Part shown: one piece after another, positions 1-6,434 of the stretch
How the letters are laid out: each line of letters opens with the position of its first letter
Numbering within the stretch: position 1 is the first letter of the stretch
NCBI GenBank assembly: GCA_025354075.1
Contig: JANXNO010000118.1
Span: 1-16,502, forward strand
Direction: 5' to 3'
Origin: Burkholderiales bacterium
GTDB taxonomy: Bacteria; Pseudomonadota; Gammaproteobacteria; Burkholderiales; Casimicrobiaceae
Length of the DNA: 16,502 nucleotides
Program-made: the position numbers and the translations under genes
Notes under the pieces: model-generated
Seen by the model: only the letters and a program-made list of their open reading frames with translations
The model's database searches: none
Told to the model about the DNA's origin: nothing

Positions 1-1147
1 TGGTCGCATCGCCTCGGTCACCGTGGGCGACATCACGGTCAGCGCTGCCGATAGCGTGGATCTGAAAGGCCGCGTCGTGCTGCCGGGGCTGATTGACTGC
101 CACGTTCACGTGACCGCTGTGCATCATGATGTGTGGCAGCTCTCGATGCAGCCGCCGAGCTACATCACGGCGCAGTCGACGCACATTCTGGTCGGCATGC
201 TGGAGCGCGGCTTCACCACGGTGCGCGATGCAGCAGGCGCTGACTATGGCGTGCAGCTTGCGATTGAACGCGGATATCTGCGCGGACCACGTCTGTTCAT
301 CGCGGGCGCTCCACTGTCACAAACGGGGGGCCATGCCGACAGCCGCCCACGTGGCGTCAAAGAATTCATGTGTACCTGCGCCGGGCTCGGTCTGTTTCCG
401 GCCATTGCCGATGGTGTGCCCGAAGTGCGCCGTGCCGTGCGCGAGCAGTTGCGGCACGGTGCCAACCAGATCAAGATCATGGCGGGTGGCGGCGTGGCAA
501 GCCCGACCGACCCGATCGACGGCACGCAGTATTCGCTGGACGAAATCACCGCTGCCTGCGAGGAGGCGTACGCCGCCAACACCTACGTGATGGCCCATGC
601 CTATTCGCCGCGCTCCATCACGCGTGCGGTGCAATGCGGGGTGCGCTCGATTGAGCACGGCAATTTGCTCGACGAGGCCACCGCAAAAGTCATGAAATCG
701 CACGGTGCGTTTCTGGTGCCGACGCTCGCGACATACGCGATGCTCGCCGAAGAGGGCAAGCGCCTCGGCTGGTCTGACGAGATGCTGGGCAAGCTGGATC
801 GTGTGAAGGATGCGGGCGCGCGGGCGATTGCCATCGCGAGGGCAGAGGGTGTTCCTATTGCTTTTGGCACCGATTTGCTGGGCGCGATGCATGCGCAGCA
901 ATCCATCGAGTGGCGCTTGCGAGCCGGCGTGCAATCTGCCGTGGAAATTTTGCAAAGCGCAACCAGCGTCGCGGCGCAGGTGTTGAATCAGACGGGCAAA
1001 CTTGGTGTGATTGCCGCCGGTGCTCACGCCGATCTGGTGGTCGTCGATGGCGATCCGACGCAAGACATCACGATTCTGTGTGATCCTGACACGGCGGTGG
1101 CGGGCGTGATGAAGGCAGGGGTGTGGGAGAAGCCGTTGCGGCTCTAA
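1..1147 (+). CDS. Amidohydrolase, Xaa-Pro dipeptidase / imidazolonepropionase-like (5' partial)
   Basis: Metal-dependent hydrolase of the amidohydrolase superfamily (COG1228-like), cut by the window start: the frame is open from base 2 and reads GRIASVTVG before the GTG at 23, as in the N-terminal beta-sandwich of this family. The binuclear metal site is complete. The HxH of strand 1 is in DCHVHV (bases 98-115), the probable carboxylated lysine in QIKIMAGGG (Lys codon at 473), then His in MAHAY (596), His in SIEHGN (656) and the final Asp in FGTDLLG (872). The C-terminal segment GVIAAGAHADLVVVDGDP is the usual return to the beta-sandwich. Relatives with this motif set include Xaa-Pro dipeptidases that hydrolyse dipeptides or cyclic amides; the substrate cannot be told from sequence. 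No signal peptide can be judged because the start is missing. The next gene is on the same strand, 154 bases downstream. Confidence 0.88.
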   Translation, partial: GRIASVTVGDITVSAADSVDLKGRVVLPGLIDCHVHVTAVHHDVWQLSMQPPSYITAQSTHILVGMLERGFTTVRDAAGADYGVQLAIERGYLRGPRLFIAGAPLSQTGGHADSRPRGVKEFMCTCAGLGLFPAIADGVPEVRRAVREQLRHGANQIKIMAGGGVASPTDPIDGTQYSLDEITAACEEAYAANTYVMAHAYSPRSITRAVQCGVRSIEHGNLLDEATAKVMKSHGAFLVPTLATYAMLAEEGKRLGWSDEMLGKLDRVKDAGARAIAIARAEGVPIAFGTDLLGAMHAQQSIEWRLRAGVQSAVEILQSATSVAAQVLNQTGKLGVIAAGAHADLVVVDGDPTQDITILCDPDTAVAGVMKAGVWEKPLRL

Positions 1148-1241
1148 CACCGCGCCGCACGCCCTACCGCTTTTTGTTGAAATGGCGTTGGTGCTGGGCC
1201 TAACGTCGCAAAAGCGGAAAAGTCGATTTTAAACGTTTTAT

Positions 1242-1280
1242 TAGCCTGAGCCCTTATTGAATAAGGGTTTCGGGCAAAAG
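1242..1280 (+). repeat. Intergenic element, copy A (ahead of the DUF218 gene)
   Basis: This segment resembles 4305-4343 ahead of rpsB. The strongest part, 1257-1279, matches 4320-4340 as TTGARTAAGSGTTT, then GG, then CAAAA, with only two mismatches and two single-base gaps. Looser similarity reaches upstream: TAGC-TGA-GCCC in both, a T-rich tract, CGAYTTTA, and a TGGGCYTA about 30 bases before the CGA. In this copy the core lies inside an exact hairpin, CCCTTATT-G-AATAAGGG (1251-1267), which copy B lacks. The element ends exactly at the ATG at 1281. It may be a dispersed intergenic repeat or a shared promoter-region module; two copies are too few to decide. Confidence 0.4.
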
Positions 1281-1301
1281 ATGATACCTCGCGATACACG
1301 C

Positions 1302-2069
1302 ATGTTCTACCTGTCAAAACTCACCGTGTTCCTCATGCAACCCCTGTACTGGGTGGTCGCGCTGGTAGTTCTCGCGCTCGCGATTTCGGTCGTCAAACCG
1401 GGTCTCCGGGCCGTGCGCTCGCTGCTGGCAGTGGCTTTGTCGCTGGTGCTTTTGATCGGCTGGACGCCGTTGTCCAACGCGGCGTTGCGAACGCTTGAGG
1501 ATCGGCATCAGCCGCCAACGGGCGACTTGAGCCGGTTTTCGGGCATGGTGGTTCTGGGCGGTGTGTTTGCGGGCGACGACGGTCGTGGCCACGGCCAAAT
1601 TGTGCTGGGTTGTGCGGGGGAGCGGGTGGTTGAGCCGATTCCGATCATGAATCAACACCCGAAAATGCGCCTGTTATTTACGGGCGGCGAGGCAGCGTTG
1701 TTTCCGCGTGGCGAGCCTGAGGCGGGCGTTGCTCGTGGGTATTTCGAACGGATGGGAATTCCGTCTGAACGGCTTATTTTCGAGGAGGCGTCGCGCAACA
1801 CGTTCGAGAACGCCGTGTTGAGCGCGAAATTGCCTGCGGTTGATATCAAGGCGCCGTGGCTGTTGGTCACCTCGGCGTCGCACATGCCCAGGGCGCTGGC
1901 GACCTTCGCGCATGCGGGCTGGAACGTGACGGCCTACCCGGTGGACTACACGTCAGTGGTGAACGCGTCACTGACGGATTATTCCCTGATTGGTGGCGCG
2001 TATTCGTGGCAGGTGGTTTTGCGGGAGTACGTTGGCGGCCTGGTGTACGGCGCGACCGGCAAGCTGTGA
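1302..2069 (+). CDS. DUF218 (ElyC/SanA/YdcF-type) membrane protein
   Basis: A 255-residue protein with two hydrophobic N-terminal segments (about residues 7-27 and 33-51) followed by a soluble DUF218 domain. Typical family features are VVLGG near the domain start, LLFTGGE, the EEASRNTFENA block with its conserved Glu/Asn pattern, and LLVTSASHMPRA. In Escherichia coli, ElyC and SanA of this family affect envelope integrity, ElyC through the undecaprenyl-phosphate carrier; the enzymatic activity is not settled. I chose ATG 1302 because MFYLSKL followed by a hydrophobic stretch matches the way relatives begin. ATG 1281 and TTG 1257 are in frame, and none of the three has a clear Shine-Dalgarno. 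The gene converges on the transferase at 2074-3180 with only 4 bases between stop codons and no obvious terminator there. Confidence 0.85.
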   Translation: MFYLSKLTVFLMQPLYWVVALVVLALAISVVKPGLRAVRSLLAVALSLVLLIGWTPLSNAALRTLEDRHQPPTGDLSRFSGMVVLGGVFAGDDGRGHGQIVLGCAGERVVEPIPIMNQHPKMRLLFTGGEAALFPRGEPEAGVARGYFERMGIPSERLIFEEASRNTFENAVLSAKLPAVDIKAPWLLVTSASHMPRALATFAHAGWNVTAYPVDYTSVVNASLTDYSLIGGAYSWQVVLREYVGGLVYGATGKL

Positions 2070-2073
2070 GCGG

Positions 2074-3180
2074 CTAATCCAGCGAAACGTTGACCTGTTT
2101 GCACGAATCTGCCTCGACCGACGAGCTCACGATTCGGTACACGATGACGTAAATCACAACGTACGCCACCGCGAGTGCGACGAGTTTCAGCGTGGCCGTG
2201 TATACGGACGTCGCTGCCGCCACGAATAAGGCAGATGCGATGACCACGGCTGCGCTGGCCAGATTGCGGCCGTGTTCACCATAGAGCGTATTGAAACGGC
2301 GAGCGAGTAATGAGTGCAAATGCTCCGCGTCGGGCGACATGATGGGGTTCCCGGCACGCCATCGGCGATAAATCGAATACGTGGTGTCGGTGAACGGGTA
2401 GAGCACCACCATGAAGGCAAACCACGGGCTGACAGCAGGGTGACGATTGCAAAGCAGGATCAACGCGATGGCCAGCGCCGAGCCCAGCAAATACGCCCCA
2501 CCGTCGCCTGCAAACAACCACGCGCGCGGAAAGTTGAGCAGGGCAAAGCCAACGATGGCACCAATCAGTGCTGTAGCAATGGTGAAAACGAACACATCCC
2601 CGGTCATGTGCGCCACCGCAGCGACCGCTGCACCAGCGGTCAAGGTCAGCCCAGCCAGCAAGCCATTCAGCCCGTCGGCCAGATTGAACGCGTGGGCAAT
2701 GCCGCCGACGCAAAACAGCGTGAATCCGAAGGCGATAGCGGGGTGCAAGGCAACCAGCGCGTCAACCGGCGGCACGTCAAAGCGCACGATGGTTGCGCCG
2801 CAAAAGAAATAGGCGAGGCTCGCTCCGACGAATGTGGCGAGCAGGCGGCTGAGCGGGCCGAAGCGCTGCGTTATGTCTTCGCCGAGTCCGACGGCAAACG
2901 GCACGAACAGCGCGAGGATGAACCACACCGGCGCGTTGATTTCTTCACCGTTCGGAATCGTTATTTTCGCGATCAGCAAGGCGACTGAAAACCCCGTCAT
3001 GAGTGCAATGCCGCCGATGCGCGGAACAGCGCCCACATGCAATTTCTGCGGGCCGGATCCCGCGTGATCTGACGTGAAATTCGAGTGCCACTGTTTTGTC
3101 ACCACCAGAAACACGCCCGTTAGCAAGCTCGCCAGCACTGCAACCGAAAATACTATTGCCACAAAAAACGCTCCGGCCAT
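2074..3180 (-). CDS. MraY/WecA-family undecaprenyl-phosphate glycosyl-1-phosphate transferase
   Basis: A 368-residue polytopic membrane protein, with roughly ten hydrophobic segments, of the UDP-N-acetylhexosamine:polyprenol-phosphate transferase family (glycosyl transferase family 4). Enzymes of this kind move a sugar-1-phosphate from a UDP-sugar to undecaprenyl phosphate on the cytoplasmic side, starting O-antigen or another surface glycan. Visible motifs in order: KLHVGAVPRIGG (46-57), GLGEDITQRF (98-107, at the site of the usual DD pair), NLADGLNGL (166-174), FAGDGGAYLLG (223-233) with the catalytic-type Asp, and DAEHLHSLLARR (284-295), the histidine-rich cytoplasmic loop. This loop pattern fits WbpL/WecA-like enzymes better than MraY. 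Which sugar is used and which polymer is started cannot be read here, since no other glycan genes adjoin it. No clear Shine-Dalgarno precedes ATG 3180. The gene follows ygfZ on the same strand after 138 bases. Confidence 0.88.
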   Translation of the reverse strand: MAGAFFVAIVFSVAVLASLLTGVFLVVTKQWHSNFTSDHAGSGPQKLHVGAVPRIGGIALMTGFSVALLIAKITIPNGEEINAPVWFILALFVPFAVGLGEDITQRFGPLSRLLATFVGASLAYFFCGATIVRFDVPPVDALVALHPAIAFGFTLFCVGGIAHAFNLADGLNGLLAGLTLTAGAAVAAVAHMTGDVFVFTIATALIGAIVGFALLNFPRAWLFAGDGGAYLLGSALAIALILLCNRHPAVSPWFAFMVVLYPFTDTTYSIYRRWRAGNPIMSPDAEHLHSLLARRFNTLYGEHGRNLASAAVVIASALFVAAATSVYTATLKLVALAVAYVVIYVIVYRIVSSSVEADSCKQVNVSLD

Positions 3181-3318
3181 CTATTTATTACAAGCAAGAT
3201 AGCACGTAATGGCGTCAAACGTGACGTCCAGAAACGTGGGCGAGCGACAGATTGAGCAGGCGTTGCAGCAACACGACGCGTGGATATGACGTCGTCATCA
3301 CTTCGCAGCCCTAAAGCC

Positions 3319-4125
3319 TTATGCAGCAGGGCTTGGCGGGGCGACCACGACCAGCGCTTTTGCGACTTCGCCACCGCCGTTGGCGACGTTGCAAATCTCC
3401 GCCGCGCGACCATCCGCCAGCTCAATCTCGGTGCCGTTCGACAGACTGCGCGACGCAGGCAGTAGTTGAATTTCGAGATGGCGCTTCACGGCACCGCGGT
3501 AGTGCGCGCGAGCCACGATTTCCTGCCCAGGATAACAACCCTTGCTGAAGCTGACACCGCCACCGGGTGACACGTGATCCCAATGGATCATTTGCGGGAC
3601 AAACATCTCGGCAGTGGCCGACGTAATTTCGGGCTGCATAGCTTCGACCCCCAGCAAATTCCAGTGCTGCATGAAAGAAGCCGCGCTGGCGTCTGCGGCG
3701 TCCGTCTTCGCGACGGCAGCAGTAACAGCGTCCGACGGGGCGATAGTCACCCAGCGTCCTTGACCGAGGTTGAGCGTTGCCAATGGTGCGACCGCGCTCT
3801 CCGGCTGAGCTAAATGAAACGTTGGCGTAAGCTTCGCGCTCAACTCGATGGTGAGCTTTGCGCGCAAACGGAACATCGTCAGCCGTTTCACCAGTGCCGC
3901 CGCAACCGACTGGTGAACCACCGCGACGAATGCGGCTTCCCCGGTGCGCGCCAGCGCGAACGTGGCCTGCAGCCTGCCCTTGGCCGAACAGTATCCCTGC
4001 CATTGCCAGCCACCGATGGCCATCGCGGCGACGTCATTGGTGAGCTGCGATTGCAAAAACGTCAACGCGTCAATGCCTTCGAAGGCGACAACGGCGTGGT
4101 CAGGCGAGGGGAGATGCATGGACAT
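3319..4125 (-). CDS. ygfZ: YgfZ/GcvT-like folate-binding protein
   Basis: A 268-residue protein of the YgfZ (GcvT-related) family, which binds tetrahydrofolate and helps maintain or repair certain iron-sulfur enzymes in the cytoplasm. The defining signature KGCYPGQE is at about residues 195-202 with its essential-type cysteine at about 197, followed by IVARAHYRG. The N-terminal FLQSQLTNDV and GYCSAKGRLQATF blocks are also typical. I start it at ATG 4125, giving MSMHLPSPDHAVVAFEG; ATG 4119 is an equal alternative. The frame is open up to a GTG at 4227, but the extra 34 residues do not look like the family. No strong Shine-Dalgarno is visible. It is divergent from rpsB, and its promoter probably lies at 4253-4282. 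The length is slightly shorter than the E. coli protein, as I would expect for betaproteobacterial members. Confidence 0.9.
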   Translation of the reverse strand: MSMHLPSPDHAVVAFEGIDALTFLQSQLTNDVAAMAIGGWQWQGYCSAKGRLQATFALARTGEAAFVAVVHQSVAAALVKRLTMFRLRAKLTIELSAKLTPTFHLAQPESAVAPLATLNLGQGRWVTIAPSDAVTAAVAKTDAADASAASFMQHWNLLGVEAMQPEITSATAEMFVPQMIHWDHVSPGGGVSFSKGCYPGQEIVARAHYRGAVKRHLEIQLLPASRSLSNGTEIELADGRAAEICNVANGGGEVAKALVVVAPPSPAA

Positions 4126-4252
4126 TTTTAGCGCTTGGAAGAAAACGGAAAGAGCGGCGAACAGCGTAGTGTGAAGCAAACCCGATTTTGCAAGGTGAAG
4201 ATGGATGTTCGCAACTCCAACGGACACAACATCTTTGTGTTGAAAACGCCAT

Positions 4253-4299
4253 TCTATATGGGCTTAGATCGTTATTTGTCCAATAACCGACTTTATAAT
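4253..4299. promoter_or_regulatory. Candidate divergent ygfZ/rpsB promoter region with a 17-bp dyad
   Basis: On the minus strand TGGACA (4282-4277, five of six to the -35 consensus) and TATAGA (4258-4253) are 18 bases apart and would fire toward ygfZ. On the plus strand TATAAT (4294-4299) is a perfect -10 box facing rpsB, although its -35 is poor (TTATTT 4272-4277 at 16 bases). Between the two -10 boxes lies an exact inverted repeat GTTATT-TGTCC-AATAAC (4271-4287) that covers both -35 positions, as an operator would. A nearby weaker dyad, CACAA-CATCT-TTGTG, is at 4225-4239. Promoter calls rest on consensus matching only. Confidence 0.35.
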
Positions 4300-4304
4300 T
4301 TTTG

Positions 4305-4343
4305 TAGCTGAAGCCCCAGTTGAGTAAGCGTTTGGCAAAAAAG
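4305..4343 (+). repeat. Intergenic element, copy B (ahead of rpsB)
   Basis: Partner of copy A at 1242-1280, sharing the core TTGARTAAGSGTTT-GG-CAAAA. Here the element begins a few bases after the TATAAT at 4294-4299, so if that promoter is active the element would be the start of the transcript. Copy B lacks the exact hairpin seen in copy A, which argues against a conserved stem at that place. Its orientation relative to the downstream gene is the same as in copy A. Confidence 0.4.
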
Positions 4344-4408
4344 CTGAGTGGCTGTGTCGAAGATTCAGCCTGCCGAAGCCCACAGCACACCACGATTCAC
4401 GCCAAGTC

Positions 4409-4437
4409 TTACGAGCGTTGTCTAAAGCAGCTATACT
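4409..4437 (+). promoter_or_regulatory. Candidate proximal rpsB promoter
   Basis: TATACT (4432-4437) matches five of six bases of the -10 consensus. TTACGA (4409-4414), a weak -35, lies 17 bases upstream. Transcription would begin near 4444, giving an rpsB leader of roughly 118 bases. A TTGTCT at 4418-4423 is too close to the -10 to act as its -35. This is consensus matching only. Confidence 0.4.
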
Positions 4438-4443
4438 GCAAGG

Positions 4444-4561
4444 CTGTCCATCTCGGACAAATCCGCACACTCGCACAATCTGATGGGTGTTTGTTGGCGC
4501 AATTCAAAACGCGGCCATCGAACGCTAGCGAGTGGAGGTCAAACCCACCAGGAGAAAAATT
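4444..4561 (+). promoter_or_regulatory. Putative structured rpsB 5' leader
   Basis: The leader upstream of rpsB can fold in ways that could control S2 synthesis. A hairpin TGTCC-ATCTC-GGACA (4445-4459) would be near the 5' end. TGGGT and TTG at 4484-4493 can pair with CAAACCCA (4540-4547), ending two bases before the Shine-Dalgarno AGGAG (4550-4554). A competing short stem pairs GTGG 4532-4535 with CCAC 4545-4548. Ribosomal protein S2 represses its own mRNA through a leader structure in gammaproteobacteria, so an equivalent here is plausible, but I do not recognise that specific motif. Farther upstream GCTGTG (4351-4356) and CACAGC (4381-4386) could pair in a longer transcript from the distal promoter. 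Confidence 0.3.
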
Positions 4562-5323
4562 ATGTCTACTACCATGCGTGAGATGCTGGAAGCCGGTGTC
4601 CATTTCGGTCACCAAACCCGTTTTTGGCATCCAAAAATGGCTCCGTATATTTTCGGTGCCCGCAACAAAATTCACATCGTCAACCTCGAGAAGACGATGG
4701 AGCAGTACAACGCCGCGATGACCTACGTTCGTCGTCTGGCGGCCAACCGTGGCACCATTCTTTTTGTCGCTACCAAGCGTCAAGCACGTGAGATCATCAA
4801 GGAAGAGGCGCAGCGCGCTGGCATGCCTTTCGTTGATCACCGCTGGCTCGGCGGCATGATGTCCAACTTCAAGACTGTCAAAGGCTCCATCAAGCGTCTG
4901 AAAGAGCTTGAAGCGATGAAGCTCGACGGCACGTTTGACCGCATGAACAAGCGTGAAGCGTTGACCCTGACCCGCGAATACGACAAGCTGATGACCTCAA
5001 TGGGCGGCATCAAGGATATGGTTTCTCTGCCAGACGCGATGTTCATCATCGATGTGGGCTATCAAAAAATCGCTGTACAGGAAGCCATCAAATTGGGCAT
5101 CCCGTTGGTCGGCGTAGTTGATACCAACCACTCACCCGACGGCATCGACTACGTGATCCCAGGCAACGATGACTCAAGCAAGGCGATCCGCCTCTACGCC
5201 CGTGGCGTGGCTGATGCGATCCTCGAAGGCAAATCGCAAGCCGTTCAGGAAATCGTTCAGGCACAGACGCAGACCGAAGAATTCGTGGACGTTGATCCTG
5301 CGGACATGGCGGCGAAGCAGTAA
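4562..5323 (+). CDS. rpsB: 30S ribosomal protein S2
   Basis: Ribosomal protein S2, a 253-residue component of the small subunit, bound late in assembly on the back of the 30S between head and body. The sequence shows the family's N-terminal [18 protein letters not shown], then [38 protein letters not shown], and the C-terminal [25 protein letters not shown]. Length is close to the E. coli protein (241). The start at ATG 4562 is set by AGGAG at 4550-4554, seven bases upstream, and by family alignment; an in-frame GTG at 4532 would add ten residues that do not belong. It is first in the rpsB-tsf pair, followed by an intrinsic terminator at 5341-5374. It is probably regulated through the long leader upstream. 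Confidence 0.98.
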   Translation: MSTTMREMLEAGVHFGHQTRFWHPKMAPYIFGARNKIHIVNLEKTMEQYNAAMTYVRRLAANRGTILFVATKRQAREIIKEEAQRAGMPFVDHRWLGGMMSNFKTVKGSIKRLKELEAMKLDGTFDRMNKREALTLTREYDKLMTSMGGIKDMVSLPDAMFIIDVGYQKIAVQEAIKLGIPLVGVVDTNHSPDGIDYVIPGNDDSSKAIRLYARGVADAILEGKSQAVQEIVQAQTQTEEFVDVDPADMAAKQ

Positions 5324-5340
5324 CAGTCCTGCTGTCAACG

Positions 5341-5374
5341 TGGGGCTCCGCATCACATGCGAGCCCCATTTTTT
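5341..5374 (+). terminator. Intrinsic terminator / attenuator between rpsB and tsf
   Basis: TGGGGCTC and GCAT (5341-5353, one bulged C at 5349) pair with ATGC and GAGCCCCA (5357-5368), a stem of 12 pairs with a CAC loop, followed at once by six T's (5369-5374). It starts 17 bases after the rpsB stop. Readthrough past it would set the ratio of S2 to EF-Ts, unless tsf has its own promoter in 5375-5440, where I see only a weak TTGAGT (5376-5381) without a fitting -10 box. Confidence 0.85.
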
Positions 5375-5440
5375 ATTGAGTTAGACCTTTAGATTTTTTA
5401 CGTCGTGGCTTTGATGGCACACGGCGAAGTGGAGAAGAAC

Positions 5441-6334
5441 ATGGCAGAAATTTCTGCATCCCTGGTTAAAGAGCTGCGCGAGATGACTGGTCTCGGCATG
5501 ATGGAGTGCAAACGCGCACTCGCAGAAACCGACGGCGACATCAAAAAAGCTGAAGAGCTGATGCGCATCAAGTCCGGCGCCAAAGCCAGTAAGGCCGCAT
5601 CGCGTCAGGCCGCTGAAGGCACCATTGGCGTCTACGTTTCGGCCGATGCCAGTGTTGGCGCGCTGGTTGAATTCAACTGCGAAACCGATTTCGCGGCGCG
5701 TAACGTTGACTTGCTGGCGATGGCCGCAGCACTCGCTAAAAACGTCGGCAACGAAAAGCCTGCTGACGTTGCTGCGTTAATGAATACGCATATCGACGGG
5801 GAAGTCGCCGAAACCAAACGCGCCGCGCTGGTTCAAAAAATCGGCGAGAACATGAACGTGCGTCGTTTCGTACGCGTGGGTGGCTCCGGCAGCAAAGTCG
5901 TGAGCTACGTGCATGGCGGCGGTCGCATTGGGGTGCTGGTTGAGTTCGACGGCAATGGGGACATCGCCCGTGACGTCGCGATGCATCTGGCAGCCTCTGT
6001 CGCGTCAACGCGCGCCGTATGTGTGTCACGCGATGAAGTACCTGCTGAGCTGATCGAAGGCGAGCGCAAGATTTTTGCTGCGCAGGCGGCTGAATCTGGC
6101 AAGCCTGCCGACATTGTTGCCAGAATGGTGGACGGTCGGATCAATAAGTTCTTAGCTGAAGTTGCGCTGCTCGATCAGCCATTTGTCAAGGACCCCGAGC
6201 AGACGGTCGATAAAATTCTGAAGGCAGCCAACACGAAGGTACATAGCTTCCAGATGTACGTGGTCGGCGAAGGCATCGAGAAAAAGGCGGTCGATTACGC
6301 GGCGGAAGTGGCGGCTGCGGTCAAGGGCCTCTAG
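5441..6334 (+). CDS. tsf: Elongation factor Ts
   Basis: EF-Ts, 297 residues, the nucleotide exchange factor that releases GDP from EF-Tu in the cytoplasm. The N-terminal UBA-like helical domain reads LVKELREMTGLGMMECKRAL. The core exchange motif is ETDFAARN (about residues 81-88), whose TDF residues contact EF-Tu in known structures. Two dimerisation-type subdomains follow, with VSYVHGGGRIGVLVEF and the C-terminal DPEQTVDKIL. The start at ATG 5441 is supported by GGAGAAG six bases upstream (from 5431) and by the family's MAEISASLVKELR. An in-frame GTG at 5405 would add twelve foreign residues. It lies 117 bases after rpsB, beyond that gene's terminator, and ends in its own terminator at 6352-6381. 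Confidence 0.98.
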   Translation: MAEISASLVKELREMTGLGMMECKRALAETDGDIKKAEELMRIKSGAKASKAASRQAAEGTIGVYVSADASVGALVEFNCETDFAARNVDLLAMAAALAKNVGNEKPADVAALMNTHIDGEVAETKRAALVQKIGENMNVRRFVRVGGSGSKVVSYVHGGGRIGVLVEFDGNGDIARDVAMHLAASVASTRAVCVSRDEVPAELIEGERKIFAAQAAESGKPADIVARMVDGRINKFLAEVALLDQPFVKDPEQTVDKILKAANTKVHSFQMYVVGEGIEKKAVDYAAEVAAAVKGL

Positions 6335-6351
6335 AGCACCCTGCGTTCCCA

Positions 6352-6381
6352 CAAAGAGAGGCCCTTCGGGGCCTCTTTTGT
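6352..6381 (+). terminator. Intrinsic terminator after tsf (UUCG tetraloop)
   Basis: AGAGGCCC (6357-6364) pairs with GGGCCTCT (6369-6376) around a TTCG loop closed by C-G, one of the most stable tetraloops. Flanking AAA and TTTT (6376-6379) extend the stem and supply the U-tract. It separates rpsB-tsf from pyrH, so pyrH and the genes after it need either readthrough or a promoter in 6382-6434, where I see only a weak GATAAA (6419-6424). Confidence 0.88.
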
Positions 6382-6434
6382 CTGGTGAGGCACCCCAGTT
6401 CTAAAAAGCGGCTGTCGCGATAAACTTCAAGGTT

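Noticed and set aside
317..1150. 277-codon minus-strand ORF opposite the amidohydrolase
   Set aside because: Antisense shadow of a clearly conserved gene with intact active-site motifs; its translation is Arg/His-rich and shows no family pattern.
2314..2988. 224-codon plus-strand ORF opposite the sugar transferase
   Set aside because: Composition is polar and repetitive (Gln, Arg, Gly, Asn), as expected for the complement of membrane-protein codons; the minus-strand gene has all family motifs.
3153..3425. 90-codon minus-strand ORF bridging ygfZ and the transferase gene
   Set aside because: Overlaps both genes out of frame, is Arg-rich and shows no motif; only 138 bases of it are free.
3422..4003. 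193-codon minus-strand ORF overlapping ygfZ in another frame
   Set aside because: Out-of-frame shadow; the ygfZ frame carries the KGCYPGQE signature and runs through the whole region.
4276..4299. TTGTCC at 4276-4281 as -35 for the TATAAT at 4294-4299
   Set aside because: Spacing is only 12 bases, too short for a sigma-70 promoter; the -10 box is kept as a candidate with a poor -35 instead.
4320..4721. 133-codon plus-strand ORF starting in the rpsB leader
   Set aside because: Runs out of frame into rpsB, has no ribosome-binding site and no recognisable domain; the region is better read as leader.
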